IMG/VR virus record: IMGVR_UViG_3300025869_000025 | Coordinates: 1 to 47,250 of that record | Length of the DNA: 47,250 nt | Reading direction: 5' to 3' (one strand) | DNA from: a virus | Shown here: in pieces, positions 22,021 through 30,927 of the stretch | Layout of the letters: the number at the start of each line of letters is the position of its first letter | How positions within the stretch are numbered: the stretch's first letter is position 1 | Program-made: the position numbers and the translations under genes | The notes under the pieces: generated by a model | Databases searched by the model: none | What the model was told of the DNA's origin: nothing | What the model saw: the letters and a program-made list of their open reading frames with translations, nothing else

Positions 22021-24753
22021 TTAAGAATCGCTCCATTGTGAGCCATCCCAATAAGATAATCCAAAGTCTGCTAGACTCGCAACTTCGGTATCAAAAATTG
22101 TACCTGCTTGGGAGGCGGTTATTCTTTCAAATACTGTTGTTGTCGTATCGAAAGTTGTTGTTGTTAAGTGGTCAGTTGTTCTGTTTGTTTCTGTTGCTCT
22201 AGTTGTGGAGATAGTAGTTGTTGTTGTTCTATCTGTTCCAAAAGTAGTAGTCCTAGTTGTTTCAAAAGTGGTTGTAGTTCCAAATGTAGTTGTTCTACTT
22301 GTTTGAGTAGATTGACTTGTTTCAAAAGTACTTGTTGTTGTTCTGCTTGAACCAGTTGTTCTACTAGAGGCTGTGCTTCTATCTGTATCAAATGCTGTTG
22401 TTGTTTCTCTGCTTGAAGCTGTTGATCTAGTTGTAACTGTTCCCTGTGAAGTCTCAAACGTTGTGGTTGTAGCTCTACTTGAAGCTGTTGACCTAGCTGT
22501 ATTAAATGTTGTTGTTGTAGAGTGAGATGTTCCAGTAGTTCTAGAAGATGCTCTCGAAGTAATATAAGCAGTTTCGTAAGCTGTAGATTGACTAGTGTTT
22601 GTACTTCTACTTGTGTTTGTAGTTTGTGTAGTATTCGTACCTCTTGCAGTATTCGTACTTCTTGCAGTAATATATGAACTAATAGTAGCGAATGTTGTAT
22701 TATCAATATATGCTGTACTAGTAGCAAATGTAGTTGCTGTATTTGTAGCCTGAGTAGTATTAGTACTTCTACTTGTGTTTGTAGCTTGAGTAGTATTCGT
22801 ACTTCTGCTTGTTCCAAATGATGTATTATTTGTAAACGCTGTATTATTTGTAAAGCCAGTACTTCTACTTGTGTTTGTGGCTTGAGAAGTATTTGTACTT
22901 CTACTTGTACCAAATGCTGTATTATCAATATAGGCTGTTACTGTATTAGTATTTCTAGCTGTATTTGTAGCCTGAGTAGTATTAGTACTTCTTGATGTGT
23001 TTGTAGCTTGAGTAGTATTCGTACTTCTACTCGTACCAAACGCTGTATTATCAATATACGCTGTAGTTCTAGAAGTGTTTGTATTTCTACTCGTACCAAA
23101 CGCTGTATTATCAATATACGCTGTTATTCTACTAGTATTAGTATTTCTAGAGGTATTATTTGTAAATCCTGTACCTCTAGAAGTATTAGTATTTCTAGAG
23201 GTATTATTTGTAAATCCTGTGCTATTTGTAAATCCTGTAGCTCTACTTGTATTATTTGTAAATCCTGTAGAGTTTGTAAAGCCAGTACTTCTTGAACCTG
23301 CTGTATTGTTTGTAAAGCCAGTTGACCTTGATGTATTATTAGATGCAGTATAGAATTGTGTTCCACCTTCTGGGTCAAAGTTATAATCAATGTATACAGT
23401 TATGTAAATAGTAGTTCTAGAAGTGTTTGTTGAAACGGCAATTGCTGTGTTTCTGGAAGTGTTCGTATTTCTAGCAGTGTTGGTTGCAAAAGCGGTGTTT
23501 CTAGCAGTATTAGTATTTCTAGCTGTATTTGTAGCAAAACTTGTAGAGTTTGTAAACGCTGTATTTCTTGCAGTATTTGTAGCAAAACTTGTAGAGTTAG
23601 TAAATCCTGTACTTCTACTTGTATTTGTTGCCTGCGTAGTATTATACGCAGTAGAGTTTGTAAAAGCGGTGTTTCTACTTGTGTTTGTTGCTTGTGTAGT
23701 AGTATAAGCTGTTATAGTAGCAAATGTTGTATTGTCAATATAAGCTGTTGTAGTAGCAAATGTTGTGTTATCAATATATGCTGTTGACGTATTAGTATTT
23801 CTAGAAGTATTGGTTGCCTGCGTAGTAGTATAAGCTGTTATAGTAGCAAATGTTGTATTGTCAATATATGCAGTATCTCTAGCTGTGTTAGTACTTCTTG
23901 CTGTATTTGTTGATTGTGTAGTAGCATACGCTGTTATAGTAGCAAATGATGTATTATCAATATATGCTGTTGTTGTTGCAAATGTAGTAGTAGTACCAGT
24001 TGTTTGTGTTGTGTTCGTGCTTCTAGACGTATTTGTTGCTTGTGTAGTATTTGTGCTTACTGTTGTTCCAACTGCTGTATTATCAGTATATGCTGTCGAT
24101 GTAATAAATGTTGTTGTATCTTCGTAAGCAGTTGTTGTTGCAAAAGATGTGTTTCTGCTAGTACCTATTGTTGTATCAAAAGATGTTATGTATGCAGTTG
24201 TAGTATTAAATGCTGTAGTTGTACTTTTACTTGTATTAAATGTTGTAGTTGTAGTAAAGGCCGTTGTAGTCGACTGCGAAGTATTAAATGTTGTTGTTGT
24301 ATTAAATGTCGTAGTTGTAGTATACGCTGTCGTCGTACCTTGTGAAGTTGTAAAAGTAGTTGTAGTTGTAAACGCTGTAGTTGTATTAAAAGCAGTTGTA
24401 GTACTGGTTGTTGTATTGAATACTGTTGTTGTTGCAAATGTAGTTGTTCTACTTGTGTCTGTTGTTCTGCTAGTGTCGAAAGTTGTACTTCTACTTGTAT
24501 CAAAAGTTGTTGTAGTATTGTAGTCGGTATCAAAAGTAGTAGTCGTATTGAATACTGTATTTTGTACACCTGATATAGTACTAGTAGTTGTAGCAGTCTG
24601 TCTTGTAGTCGAGTGCGTAGCAGTAAACGGCCCAGCTAAAGTTCCGCCATCATTGACGTAAACTTCGTTGACACGACGAATTGTTCCACTGTCGTTGACA
24701 GCGATAAATCGAACAGTCCGTAGTGTGCCGGAATCGTTTACAAATATTGCCAT
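22021..24753 (-). CDS. Giant Thr/Asn/Ser-repeat fibre protein
   Basis: A 910-residue protein, over half of it Thr, Asn and Ser. Residues 1-40 hold three copies of a VND(S/G)GT unit, a module I know from marine phage structural proteins. From about residue 45 to 870 the chain is built from six-residue units such as TTTAFN and TAYIDN, separated by short SRST, SQST or ATNTSR pieces. Aromatic residues recur at even spacings (6, 10, 14), as expected for beta strands with one aromatic face, for example a trimeric beta-solenoid. A unique island (about 448-471, DYNFDPEGGTQFY) interrupts the array. A non-repetitive C-terminal cap ends in LSYWDGSQW. NTS/NTT sequons are very frequent. Confidence 0.85.
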   Translation of the reverse strand: MAIFVNDSGTLRTVRFIAVNDSGTIRRVNEVYVNDGGTLAGPFTATHSTTRQTATTTSTISGVQNTVFNTTTTFDTDYNTTTTFDTSRSTTFDTSRTTDTSRTTTFATTTVFNTTTSTTTAFNTTTAFTTTTTFTTSQGTTTAYTTTTTFNTTTTFNTSQSTTTAFTTTTTFNTSKSTTTAFNTTTAYITSFDTTIGTSRNTSFATTTAYEDTTTFITSTAYTDNTAVGTTVSTNTTQATNTSRSTNTTQTTGTTTTFATTTAYIDNTSFATITAYATTQSTNTARSTNTARDTAYIDNTTFATITAYTTTQATNTSRNTNTSTAYIDNTTFATTTAYIDNTTFATITAYTTTQATNTSRNTAFTNSTAYNTTQATNTSRSTGFTNSTSFATNTARNTAFTNSTSFATNTARNTNTARNTAFATNTARNTNTSRNTAIAVSTNTSRTTIYITVYIDYNFDPEGGTQFYTASNNTSRSTGFTNNTAGSRSTGFTNSTGFTNNTSRATGFTNSTGFTNNTSRNTNTSRGTGFTNNTSRNTNTSRITAYIDNTAFGTSRNTNTSRTTAYIDNTAFGTSRSTNTTQATNTSRSTNTTQATNTARNTNTVTAYIDNTAFGTSRSTNTSQATNTSRSTGFTNNTAFTNNTSFGTSRSTNTTQATNTSRSTNTTQATNTATTFATSTAYIDNTTFATISSYITARSTNTARGTNTTQTTNTSRSTNTSQSTAYETAYITSRASSRTTGTSHSTTTTFNTARSTASSRATTTTFETSQGTVTTRSTASSRETTTAFDTDRSTASSRTTGSSRTTTSTFETSQSTQTSRTTTFGTTTTFETTRTTTFGTDRTTTTTISTTRATETNRTTDHLTTTTFDTTTTVFERITASQAGTIFDTEVASLADFGLSYWDGSQWSDS
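22180..24590 (-). repeat. Low-complexity coding repeat array of the Thr-rich fibre
   Basis: About 2.4 kb of imperfect direct repeats inside the fibre gene. On the plus strand they read as T/G-rich words such as TTCTACTTGTGTTTGTAG and TCAATATATGCTGTTGT with many near-identical copies. The best copies lie at 23140-23290 and 23440-23720. Long open frames on the opposite strand here are by-products of the composition and are not genes. Confidence 0.9.
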
Positions 24754-24756
24754 GTC

Positions 24757-24981
24757 TTAACTCGAGTATACGAAAAAGATGTGGCCGCTTGACGTACTTC
24801 CTACTCCTGTTGGAGCAGTCGTAGTAATTGTGTGCGGTAATCTAGCTGAAGGCACTGTGCCTGATGTAATCTTGGCTGCTGCGATACCTGCACCTTGAAA
24901 GTTTGCGCTGGAATCTACGGCTTGAACACCATCAATTTTTATTCCTGCGTCTTCGATATTAAAATCTAATTTTTGTCCCAT
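24757..24981 (-). CDS. Small fibre-associated structural protein
   Basis: A 74-residue protein beginning GQKLDFNIEDAGIKIDG, then GAGIAAAKITSGTVPSARLP and a Ser/Gly-rich C-terminus ending in HIFFVYSS. The middle segment is a single copy of the 'A-A-K-I-x-x-G-T-V' type repeat that dominates the large fibre just upstream, so it looks like a trimmed fibre tip or cap. It lies 3 nt before the Thr-rich fibre gene and 1 nt after the large fibre gene, so all three are co-transcribed from P3. No enzymatic motif is visible. Confidence 0.75.
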   Translation of the reverse strand: MGQKLDFNIEDAGIKIDGVQAVDSSANFQGAGIAAAKITSGTVPSARLPHTITTTAPTGVGSTSSGHIFFVYSS

Positions 24982-24982
24982 T

Positions 24983-27900
24983 TTATACCTCTATTGTTGT
25001 TCTTATATATTTATAAGCCATTGTATCACCACTTGCTGGTGTTACTCTTAATCTTACATTACCACTACTTATATCTGCATCAAATGTTGCTTGTGCACCA
25101 TTATCAAATATAGAAGCGTACTGCGTTAAATAAACTGTTGTTCCGTCATGGAAAAGTGTTATTTCTAGTGATTGATAATCACTGTCTGTTGAATTTGTTA
25201 TCTGTACTAAATATTTAGCAGTTCTAAATGTAGCTGCTGTAAAACTATCTAGTGTAAATACTGTTGTTGCTGTAGAGCTTCCTGTGCCTACATCCATACC
25301 AGCTACTTCATCTATGTGAAGTTTTTGTGGTGGTGCTGAATCTTGGATACCTAAGTTACCATTTACATTTGTTGTATCGGCACCATCTCCAAGTGTAACT
25401 GCTCCAGAGAATGTAATATTCCCTGTCATGTTTTTACCGCCAAGTGCTGCACTTGATAATTGTGTAGTTGTTACAGAGTTATTTGCAATCTCACTTGACC
25501 CAACAGCGTTTGCTGCTATTTTAGCTGCTGTTATTGCATTAGCATTTATTTTTGCAGTCGTTACTTGTAAAGCTCCTAAATGAATTGTATCTATTGATCC
25601 AGTCTTTAATTCTGCGCTGTCTACTGCATTGGCTGCTATCTCTGCTGAGCCTACTGCGTCAGTAGCTATTAAGTCTGCGGTAATTAATCCTGAGGATATC
25701 ATACCTACATTGTTAATTGCATTGTCTGCCATCTTAGCTGCTGTTACTGAATCAGCGGCAAGATGTATTGTATCAATACTACCACTTACTAATTCTGATG
25801 AATCTACCGAGTTAGCCGCTAATTCTGAAGAACCTATTGCTCCTACAGTAATTGATTCTGCTGTTACTGAATTACTTGCTATCTTAGCTGCTGTAACAGC
25901 ATTATCAGCTATCTTAGCTGTTGTTACATTAGCATTTGCAATATGTGCTGTATCAATACTGCCGTCTACATAATGTTCTGAATTTATAGAATCATCTGCA
26001 ATTTTTGTTCCATCTATTGCGTCATCTGCAATATTACCAGTAGCAATAGTATTAGCTGCTATATCTCCTGATACAATAGTTCCATTAGATATTAAGTCTG
26101 ATGTAATTAAACCGCTTGATATAAATGCTACACTATTAATAGCGTTATCACCTATTTTAGCTGATGTTACTGCATCACTTGCTAGTTGAGCTGCTCCTAC
26201 TTGTCCATCATCAATATGTTTTGTTAAGATACTGTTCTGAGCTATCTTAGTTCCATCTACCGCGTTATCTGCTATGTTGGATGTTGCTATTGTGTTGGCT
26301 GCTATTTCAGCTGTTGTAACACTTCCTGCTATAATCTTACTTGCATTAACAGTATTGTTTGCTATTGCAGAAGCTGTTCCTGTTAAGTTACCTGTTACGT
26401 TTCCTTCTATGTCTGCTACTAGTACACCTTTTGTATAACCTGTTCCACTTGTGTTTACTGTTGTGGTTGGCTGTACTTGTAAATCTTTGAATATTTGCCA
26501 CTTACCAGAGTTATCTGCGTTTCTAAATATACCTGAGTATTTGTCTGTACCACTAGTATCATATAATCCATAGAAACCTATATCAACTGCATCTGAACTT
26601 CCGTTGCCAGTTGCCATTGAGATAAGAGAATCTCCAGTTGTAATTGTTGTAGCTGAAGCTGCGAATGAGGTTCCTGATACTGTCACGTTTCCTGAGAAAG
26701 TAACATTACCTGACATTGTCTGTCCACTCAACGCATCTGATTTAAGTTCTGCTACTGATACAGCATTTGCTGCGATATGTGAAGCATTAATACTATTATT
26801 CTGTATATTTGTGCTAACAATAGAGTTTACTGCGAGTTTTGCATTTGTTACTTGGTCATCTCCAATATGTATTGTGTCTATTGAGCCTGATACTAGTTCT
26901 GCTGTATCTACTGAGTTTGCACCTAATTGAGTGCTAGTGATACTCCCGTCAGCAATCTTAGCTGCAGTAACTGCGTTATCTGCTATCTTTGCTGTGGTTA
27001 CATTAGCATTTAATATTTTTGCTGTTATAACTGAGTCAGAAGCTAGGTGTATGGCATCTATAGAGCCACTTACTAGTTCTGCTGTATCTACAGAGTTTGC
27101 AGCAAGTTGATCTGCTGTAATCTGTGCATCGTCTATGTGTCTTGTTAAAATACTATTAGAAGCAATCTTTGTACCGTCTACTGCGTTGTCTGCTATCTTA
27201 CCTGTTGCTATAGTATTATCTGCTATATCTCCTGATACAATAGTACCATCTGCGATATGGTCTGAAGCAATTACTCCAGAAGGTAGCTTAGCTGCTGTAA
27301 TAGCATTATCTGCTATTTTACCAGTTGTTACATTACTATTAGCTATTTTAGCTGTTGTAACTTGTGAAGCTCCTATATGTATAGTATCTATACTACCTGT
27401 TATTAGTTCTGCACTATCTACAGAGTTAGCCGCTAATAAATCTGCGGTAACAGTACCAGCTGGTATTTGAGTAGCCGTGACCGAGTTATTTGCTATTTCA
27501 CTACTTCCTACTGAATTTACTGCAATTTTTGCACTTGTTACTGAGTTAGCGGCTAGTTTAGCTGCTGTTACTTGTAAAGCCCCTAAATGTATTGTATCTA
27601 TTGAACCTGTTTTTAATTCTGATGAATCTACTGCATTTGCTGATATTTCTGCGTTTGCTATAGCGTTAGCAGCTACGTGTCTTGCTACTATTGAATCTGT
27701 TGCTATTTCAGCTCCTGTTACATTGTTTGCAGCTATCTTAGATGTTATTACTTGTGCAGTAGCAATGTGAGAAGAGTCTATACTTCCGTCTATTAGCTGA
27801 AGACTATCAACTGAATTAGTTGCTAGTGCAGCTGTGTCTATTGAGTTATCTGCAACTCCTGTTACTGCTGACTGCTGTAGTTGAGCTGCTGCAATAGCAT

Positions 27901-28069
27901 TAGTTGATATTTCACTAGTTCCTACTGCATTTGCTGCTATTTCACTACTTCCTACTGCGTTTGCTGCTATTTCACTTGCTGTAATTGAATTACTTACTAT
28001 TTCAGTAGTACCTACTGCATTCGCCTCAAGTGAGGAGACTAATGCATTACTTTTTCCTATGAGTGACAT
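24983..28069 (-). CDS. Tail fibre with decapeptide repeats
   Basis: A 1028-residue fibre. Residues 1-440 and about 563-875 are ten-residue repeats of the form (A/D)N(S/A)(V/I)xxxxI(A), with variants such as GSIDTIHLG and ADNAVTAAKI. Between them (about 441-563) sits a non-repeat domain with MSGNVTFSG...GFYGLYDTSG...NSGKWQIFKDLQ, a segment typical of marine phage fibres. The C-terminal 150 residues form a globular domain (KLHIDEVAGMDV...TAKYLVQITNS...YKYIRTTIEV), likely the receptor-binding or trimerisation tip. The same repeat grammar occurs in the J protein. No signal peptide, as expected for a virion protein. Confidence 0.88.
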   Translation of the reverse strand: MSLIGKSNALVSSLEANAVGTTEIVSNSITASEIAANAVGSSEIAANAVGTSEISTNAIAAAQLQQSAVTGVADNSIDTAALATNSVDSLQLIDGSIDSSHIATAQVITSKIAANNVTGAEIATDSIVARHVAANAIANAEISANAVDSSELKTGSIDTIHLGALQVTAAKLAANSVTSAKIAVNSVGSSEIANNSVTATQIPAGTVTADLLAANSVDSAELITGSIDTIHIGASQVTTAKIANSNVTTGKIADNAITAAKLPSGVIASDHIADGTIVSGDIADNTIATGKIADNAVDGTKIASNSILTRHIDDAQITADQLAANSVDTAELVSGSIDAIHLASDSVITAKILNANVTTAKIADNAVTAAKIADGSITSTQLGANSVDTAELVSGSIDTIHIGDDQVTNAKLAVNSIVSTNIQNNSINASHIAANAVSVAELKSDALSGQTMSGNVTFSGNVTVSGTSFAASATTITTGDSLISMATGNGSSDAVDIGFYGLYDTSGTDKYSGIFRNADNSGKWQIFKDLQVQPTTTVNTSGTGYTKGVLVADIEGNVTGNLTGTASAIANNTVNASKIIAGSVTTAEIAANTIATSNIADNAVDGTKIAQNSILTKHIDDGQVGAAQLASDAVTSAKIGDNAINSVAFISSGLITSDLISNGTIVSGDIAANTIATGNIADDAIDGTKIADDSINSEHYVDGSIDTAHIANANVTTAKIADNAVTAAKIASNSVTAESITVGAIGSSELAANSVDSSELVSGSIDTIHLAADSVTAAKMADNAINNVGMISSGLITADLIATDAVGSAEIAANAVDSAELKTGSIDTIHLGALQVTTAKINANAITAAKIAANAVGSSEIANNSVTTTQLSSAALGGKNMTGNITFSGAVTLGDGADTTNVNGNLGIQDSAPPQKLHIDEVAGMDVGTGSSTATTVFTLDSFTAATFRTAKYLVQITNSTDSDYQSLEITLFHDGTTVYLTQYASIFDNGAQATFDADISSGNVRLRVTPASGDTMAYKYIRTTIEV
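25440..28060 (-). repeat. 30-bp-period coding repeats of the large fibre
   Basis: Imperfect 30-bp repeats encode the decapeptides of the fibre, in two blocks separated by the unique segment at about 26380-26745. Frequent plus-strand words are GCTATCTTAGCTGCTGT and TCTGCTGTATCTAC. The copies are diverged enough that most are only partly identical. Confidence 0.85.
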
Positions 28070-28070
28070 A

Positions 28071-28403
28071 TTATGTTTGCTCCAAATATGAGAGTACGCA
28101 GTCGATTGAATTTGCTACATTACTCTGTACCTTGATTATATCCCCAGCTTCTAAAACAACTTTTGCATCTCCACCAATAACTACTTGTGTAGAATTACTT
28201 GGTATTGGAGTGTTATGCATTAAAGCTACGTGAGTACTTGAACTTGCGTCAAAAAACTCTACTGTTGCTTCAATTTGTCCACCACTTTGATTACAAATGT
28301 AACACCCAATAATTGTAGATGTTGTACTACCTGGGCAAGTATAGACACTCGTTAACGAGGTTCCTACACTAGCTTGTGATGCTGATTTAAATGCTGATGC
28401 CAT
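28071..28403 (-). CDS. Small virion structural protein of marine-phage type
   Basis: A 110-residue all-beta-looking protein: TSLTSVYTCPGSTTSTIIGCYICNQSGG, then IEATVEFFDASSSTHVALMHNTPIP and VVLEAGDIIKVQSN. The pattern 'V-Y-T-x-P...S-T-h-I-h-x-h-x-h-x-N' followed by 'h-P-x-x-s...L-x-x-G-D-x-I' is common in small accessory structural proteins of marine phages, often near fibres. It could be a baseplate or fibre decoration protein. It starts 4 nt after the preceding small fibre gene and ends 1 nt before the large fibre. Confidence 0.75.
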   Translation of the reverse strand: MASAFKSASQASVGTSLTSVYTCPGSTTSTIIGCYICNQSGGQIEATVEFFDASSSTHVALMHNTPIPSNSTQVVIGGDAKVVLEAGDIIKVQSNVANSIDCVLSYLEQT

Positions 28404-28407
28404 AATC

Positions 28408-28608
28408 TTATCCTAATGCTATGCTCAGTGCCAATGCTTCTGCTTCTGATATTCCTGCAGAAGTCAAAGTAACAATTTCACCTGAGCTGTTCTTTGTGTA
28501 AATTGTTTTGTCAGAAACATTCATAGCAAGTTCATGCGTTTGCAAGTCACTTGTTTGAGGTACACTGCCTGCTGTTTCTGATCTTTTAATTTTAATTACA
28601 TGGGACAT
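28408..28608 (-). CDS. Small fibre-type protein with KIKRS...GELA motif
   Basis: A 66-residue protein consisting almost only of the fibre N-terminal motif VIKIKRSETAGSVP...LQTHELAMNVSDKTIYTKNSSG. This is the pattern seen at the start of many phage fibres and in the Mtd N-terminal domain, which attaches fibres to the virion. A second copy begins the gene upstream (KIKRSASSAAPSSLGAGELAYS). It may be a minimal fibre or an attachment adaptor. It lies 3 nt after that gene's stop. Confidence 0.75.
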   Translation of the reverse strand: MSHVIKIKRSETAGSVPQTSDLQTHELAMNVSDKTIYTKNSSGEIVTLTSAGISEAEALALSIALG

Positions 28609-28611
28609 TTC

Positions 28612-30168
28612 TTAGAATGTTCCTCCGTCTAGTGTATTTGACCATGCGACTGTTCCGTTTGCTCCTACTTGAAGCATTTGACCTACTGAATTAGTAGAGT
28701 CATAAGTACCAATATTTAATGTTGTAAATTGATTACCACCATTTGCTCCGAAAATCATTTGACCTTCAGCAATAGCGTTGTCTAAACCTTTAATTTGTAA
28801 AGTATCTGATGCTATTTCTATAGAAGTATTGTCTACATTAACTGAAAGAGTATTACCTGATTTACCAAGTCCTGCTCCTGCTGTTACACTACCAGCTCCT
28901 GAGAACTGAGTAAAGGTTAATGCATCAGTACCAAGAGTTGCTGAACCAGTAACGTTTGAAAGAACGAAACCTGCGTCTGCATTAGTAGAACCTTCTTCAA
29001 TAAAAGTAAATAGTCCTCCAGTTACATCAGCACTTGAATCTGCGTCTAGCGCTCTTGTTAACACTGCTGCGTTTGAACCATCACCGACTGTACTTACAAA
29101 GTAAACACCATTCTGTGTTCCTGTTGATTGATTTTTAACAAGTACTCTATCATTAAGTATTAAAGTAACACCGTCTACTGATATAGCTCCATTTGAGCCA
29201 TATGTTAGAGTTGCCCCTACACCACCAGTACCATTATTATACGTTCCTGAAATAGCGGCTTCTGTTGCTACTCTACAAGAATCTTTAATATCTAGTGCTT
29301 GTTTTACGCTGTCTACGTATGCTTTGGTTGAGGCATCTGTTGCTTGGGTAGGAGTACCAATATTAGTAATCCTGTTTGCACCCATGTCAATTGTTTGTGA
29401 GCCTGCAACTGTAAGTCCACCATCAAAGTCTACTGATGGGGTAAATGTTGTAGTACCAGCAACTGTTATAGTATCGCTACTTGCGTTACCAATATTTACT
29501 GCTCCATTAAGAGTTGTGCCACCTGTGACTTCTAAATCGCCACTTGCAGTTACATCTGTACCACTTATAGTACCTGCGGCTACTATATTACCTGAGCTCG
29601 CATTTACTGTGAATTTGTTAGTAGCAATTGCTAAGTTGCCAGTCATGTTTACGCCCGCTAGCGAACTTAATCCTACGACTGATAGAGCACTGCCTACTGT
29701 TGTTGATTCACTTCCGTTAGTAGTAACAAATTTTAGATATGAGGTTCCGCCCTGGTTTATATCTAATGCTGCTGCATTGTTATCTAATAGTGTGAGTGAA
29801 TTTGCTTGACCTGAAAGGTCTAATGTACCACCATGAGTAATAACTAAATTGCCTGTTGGCGCTATTGTTAAATTACCTGAAGCTGTACTAAGAGTATTGC
29901 TAGATCCTGTAATTACAATATTACCAGTTTTTAATTGGTCAATTTTGCTACTACTGTCAACTACTACAGCTGAACTTGCTGTCAGCGTACCAGCTGTATG
30001 GTCGAGCATTTCGACATACAAGTCCCCGCCTATTGTTGTTACCGCCGAGGTGCTTGGATGCCCTACAAATAGTTTCTTTGAATTTGATGAATACGCTAAT
30101 TCACCAGCACCGAGGGAAGAGGGAGCGGCGGAACTCGCACTTCTTTTGATTTTAATGGTTTGTGCCAT
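28612..30168 (-). CDS. Tail fibre / adhesin with Mtd_N-like attachment motif
   Basis: A 518-residue fibre. The N-terminus has IKIKRS...LGAGELAYSSNSKKLFVG, the virion-attachment motif. The middle is a beta-rich Gly/Ser/Thr repeat region (VTASGDLEVTGGTTLNG and similar), then MGANRITNIGTP...ASTKAYVD, the widely shared tail-fibre connector. Next comes DRVLVKNQSTGTQNGVYFV...LTRALDAD, another known fibre segment. The C-terminal part has repeated NVDNTSIEIASDTLQIK-type units. It probably forms a trimeric fibre or side spike on the tail tip. It is co-transcribed from P3. Confidence 0.88.
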   Translation of the reverse strand: MAQTIKIKRSASSAAPSSLGAGELAYSSNSKKLFVGHPSTSAVTTIGGDLYVEMLDHTAGTLTASSAVVVDSSSKIDQLKTGNIVITGSSNTLSTASGNLTIAPTGNLVITHGGTLDLSGQANSLTLLDNNAAALDINQGGTSYLKFVTTNGSESTTVGSALSVVGLSSLAGVNMTGNLAIATNKFTVNASSGNIVAAGTISGTDVTASGDLEVTGGTTLNGAVNIGNASSDTITVAGTTTFTPSVDFDGGLTVAGSQTIDMGANRITNIGTPTQATDASTKAYVDSVKQALDIKDSCRVATEAAISGTYNNGTGGVGATLTYGSNGAISVDGVTLILNDRVLVKNQSTGTQNGVYFVSTVGDGSNAAVLTRALDADSSADVTGGLFTFIEEGSTNADAGFVLSNVTGSATLGTDALTFTQFSGAGSVTAGAGLGKSGNTLSVNVDNTSIEIASDTLQIKGLDNAIAEGQMIFGANGGNQFTTLNIGTYDSTNSVGQMLQVGANGTVAWSNTLDGGTF

Positions 30169-30187
30169 GTTTCTGTCCTAAATGAGC

Positions 30188-30568
30188 TTAAAAAGCCCCT
30201 GCGTCTATAGTGTCCGAGTCTGTTGAGTCGTTGCCTATCATTATAGGAACAAAACTATATACGCCCGAAGACGTTTCTCTATAGATCTTTAACTGATTGT
30301 CATCAGTGTCATAAAATAAATCTCCTTCCGCTAAGTTTGCTGTACTAGAGGCTGGAGAGGATGTTTGTACGAAAAATTGGTTAGCTAAAAAGTTAAGGGC
30401 TCCTTCGACAGTGGATTGACTAGAAAGTGTCCCTACCGGATTGTCGAATGTGAGTGAGCCTGCATCTGTTGCACTGGCGGCTACAGCGCTAGAAACCGTT
30501 AATGTAGTGGTCTGTGCTGTTGCGCTTAAACTTGTAGTTTGAGGAGTAATCGTGACTGTAAGTGCCAT
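30188..30568 (-). CDS. Virion structural protein, fibre-linked
   Basis: A 126-residue protein, Thr/Ser-rich at the start (VTITPQTTSLSATAQTTTLTVSS). It then has TVEGALNFLANQFFVQT and LAEGDLFYDTDDNQLKIYRETSSG, a motif that in other phage fibres marks the attachment segment after the shaft. It is probably a short structural component that joins a fibre to the baseplate. It starts directly at the stop of the next upstream gene (1-nt overlap). I cannot tell which fibre it serves. Confidence 0.75.
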   Translation of the reverse strand: MALTVTITPQTTSLSATAQTTTLTVSSAVAASATDAGSLTFDNPVGTLSSQSTVEGALNFLANQFFVQTSSPASSTANLAEGDLFYDTDDNQLKIYRETSSGVYSFVPIMIGNDSTDSDTIDAGAF

Positions 30569-30906
30569 TATCTTGTAACTTCTGCTGTAACTCTTGCTAC
30601 GCCTTGGATGAGTCTGGTAATACTGTTTGCACTACTGTTAAATAGTTCTAAATCATAATAGTATTTTCCTGACGCTACGTTCCGTGTTAATGCATATCCT
30701 AAACTCATTGTTAATTTACCTTGTGCGGCATTTGTAACTGTACAAGAAAAGGTTGCTGTAAGAGTACTAGATGTTGGCGTGGGTCTTAGTTGTGCAGACG
30801 CAGTGTGACTACTCAGATTAACTGGGTCGCCGTTTTGCGCTACTACTAATTCTATGGAAAAGTCAGACCCCTGGTCTATGACTATATCATAATTTCCTGC
30901 TGCCAT
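30568..30906 (-). CDS. Baseplate/fibre-attachment protein (BppU N-domain-like)
   Basis: A 112-residue beta-sandwich-like protein: YDIVIDQGSDFSIELVV, DPVNLSSHTASAQLRPT and KLTMSLGYALTRNVASGKYYYDLEL. This 'I-x-Q-G-x-D-F-x-h...G-x-P-V-x-L-x-x-x-x-A-x-x-Q-h-R' pattern is shared with N-terminal domains of baseplate upper proteins (BppU-like) and marine phage structural proteins. It is the first gene after promoter P3, with AGGAG a few bases upstream of its ATG, so its expression should be strong. The role as an adaptor between tail tip and fibres is inferred. Confidence 0.78.
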   Translation of the reverse strand: MAAGNYDIVIDQGSDFSIELVVAQNGDPVNLSSHTASAQLRPTPTSSTLTATFSCTVTNAAQGKLTMSLGYALTRNVASGKYYYDLELFNSSANSITRLIQGVARVTAEVTR

Positions 30907-30927
30907 AATTGTACTCCTATAAATAGA

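Noticed and set aside
22002-24523. Several open frames on the plus strand, including Cys-rich and Val-rich ones, opposite the Thr-rich fibre gene
   Set aside because: They are mirror images of the low-complexity repeat codons, have no ribosome sites and repeat with the fibre units.
25629-27770. Ala/Ile/Val-rich plus-strand open frames opposite the large fibre
   Set aside because: By-products of the 30-bp coding repeats on the minus strand; no start signals and no plausible protein.
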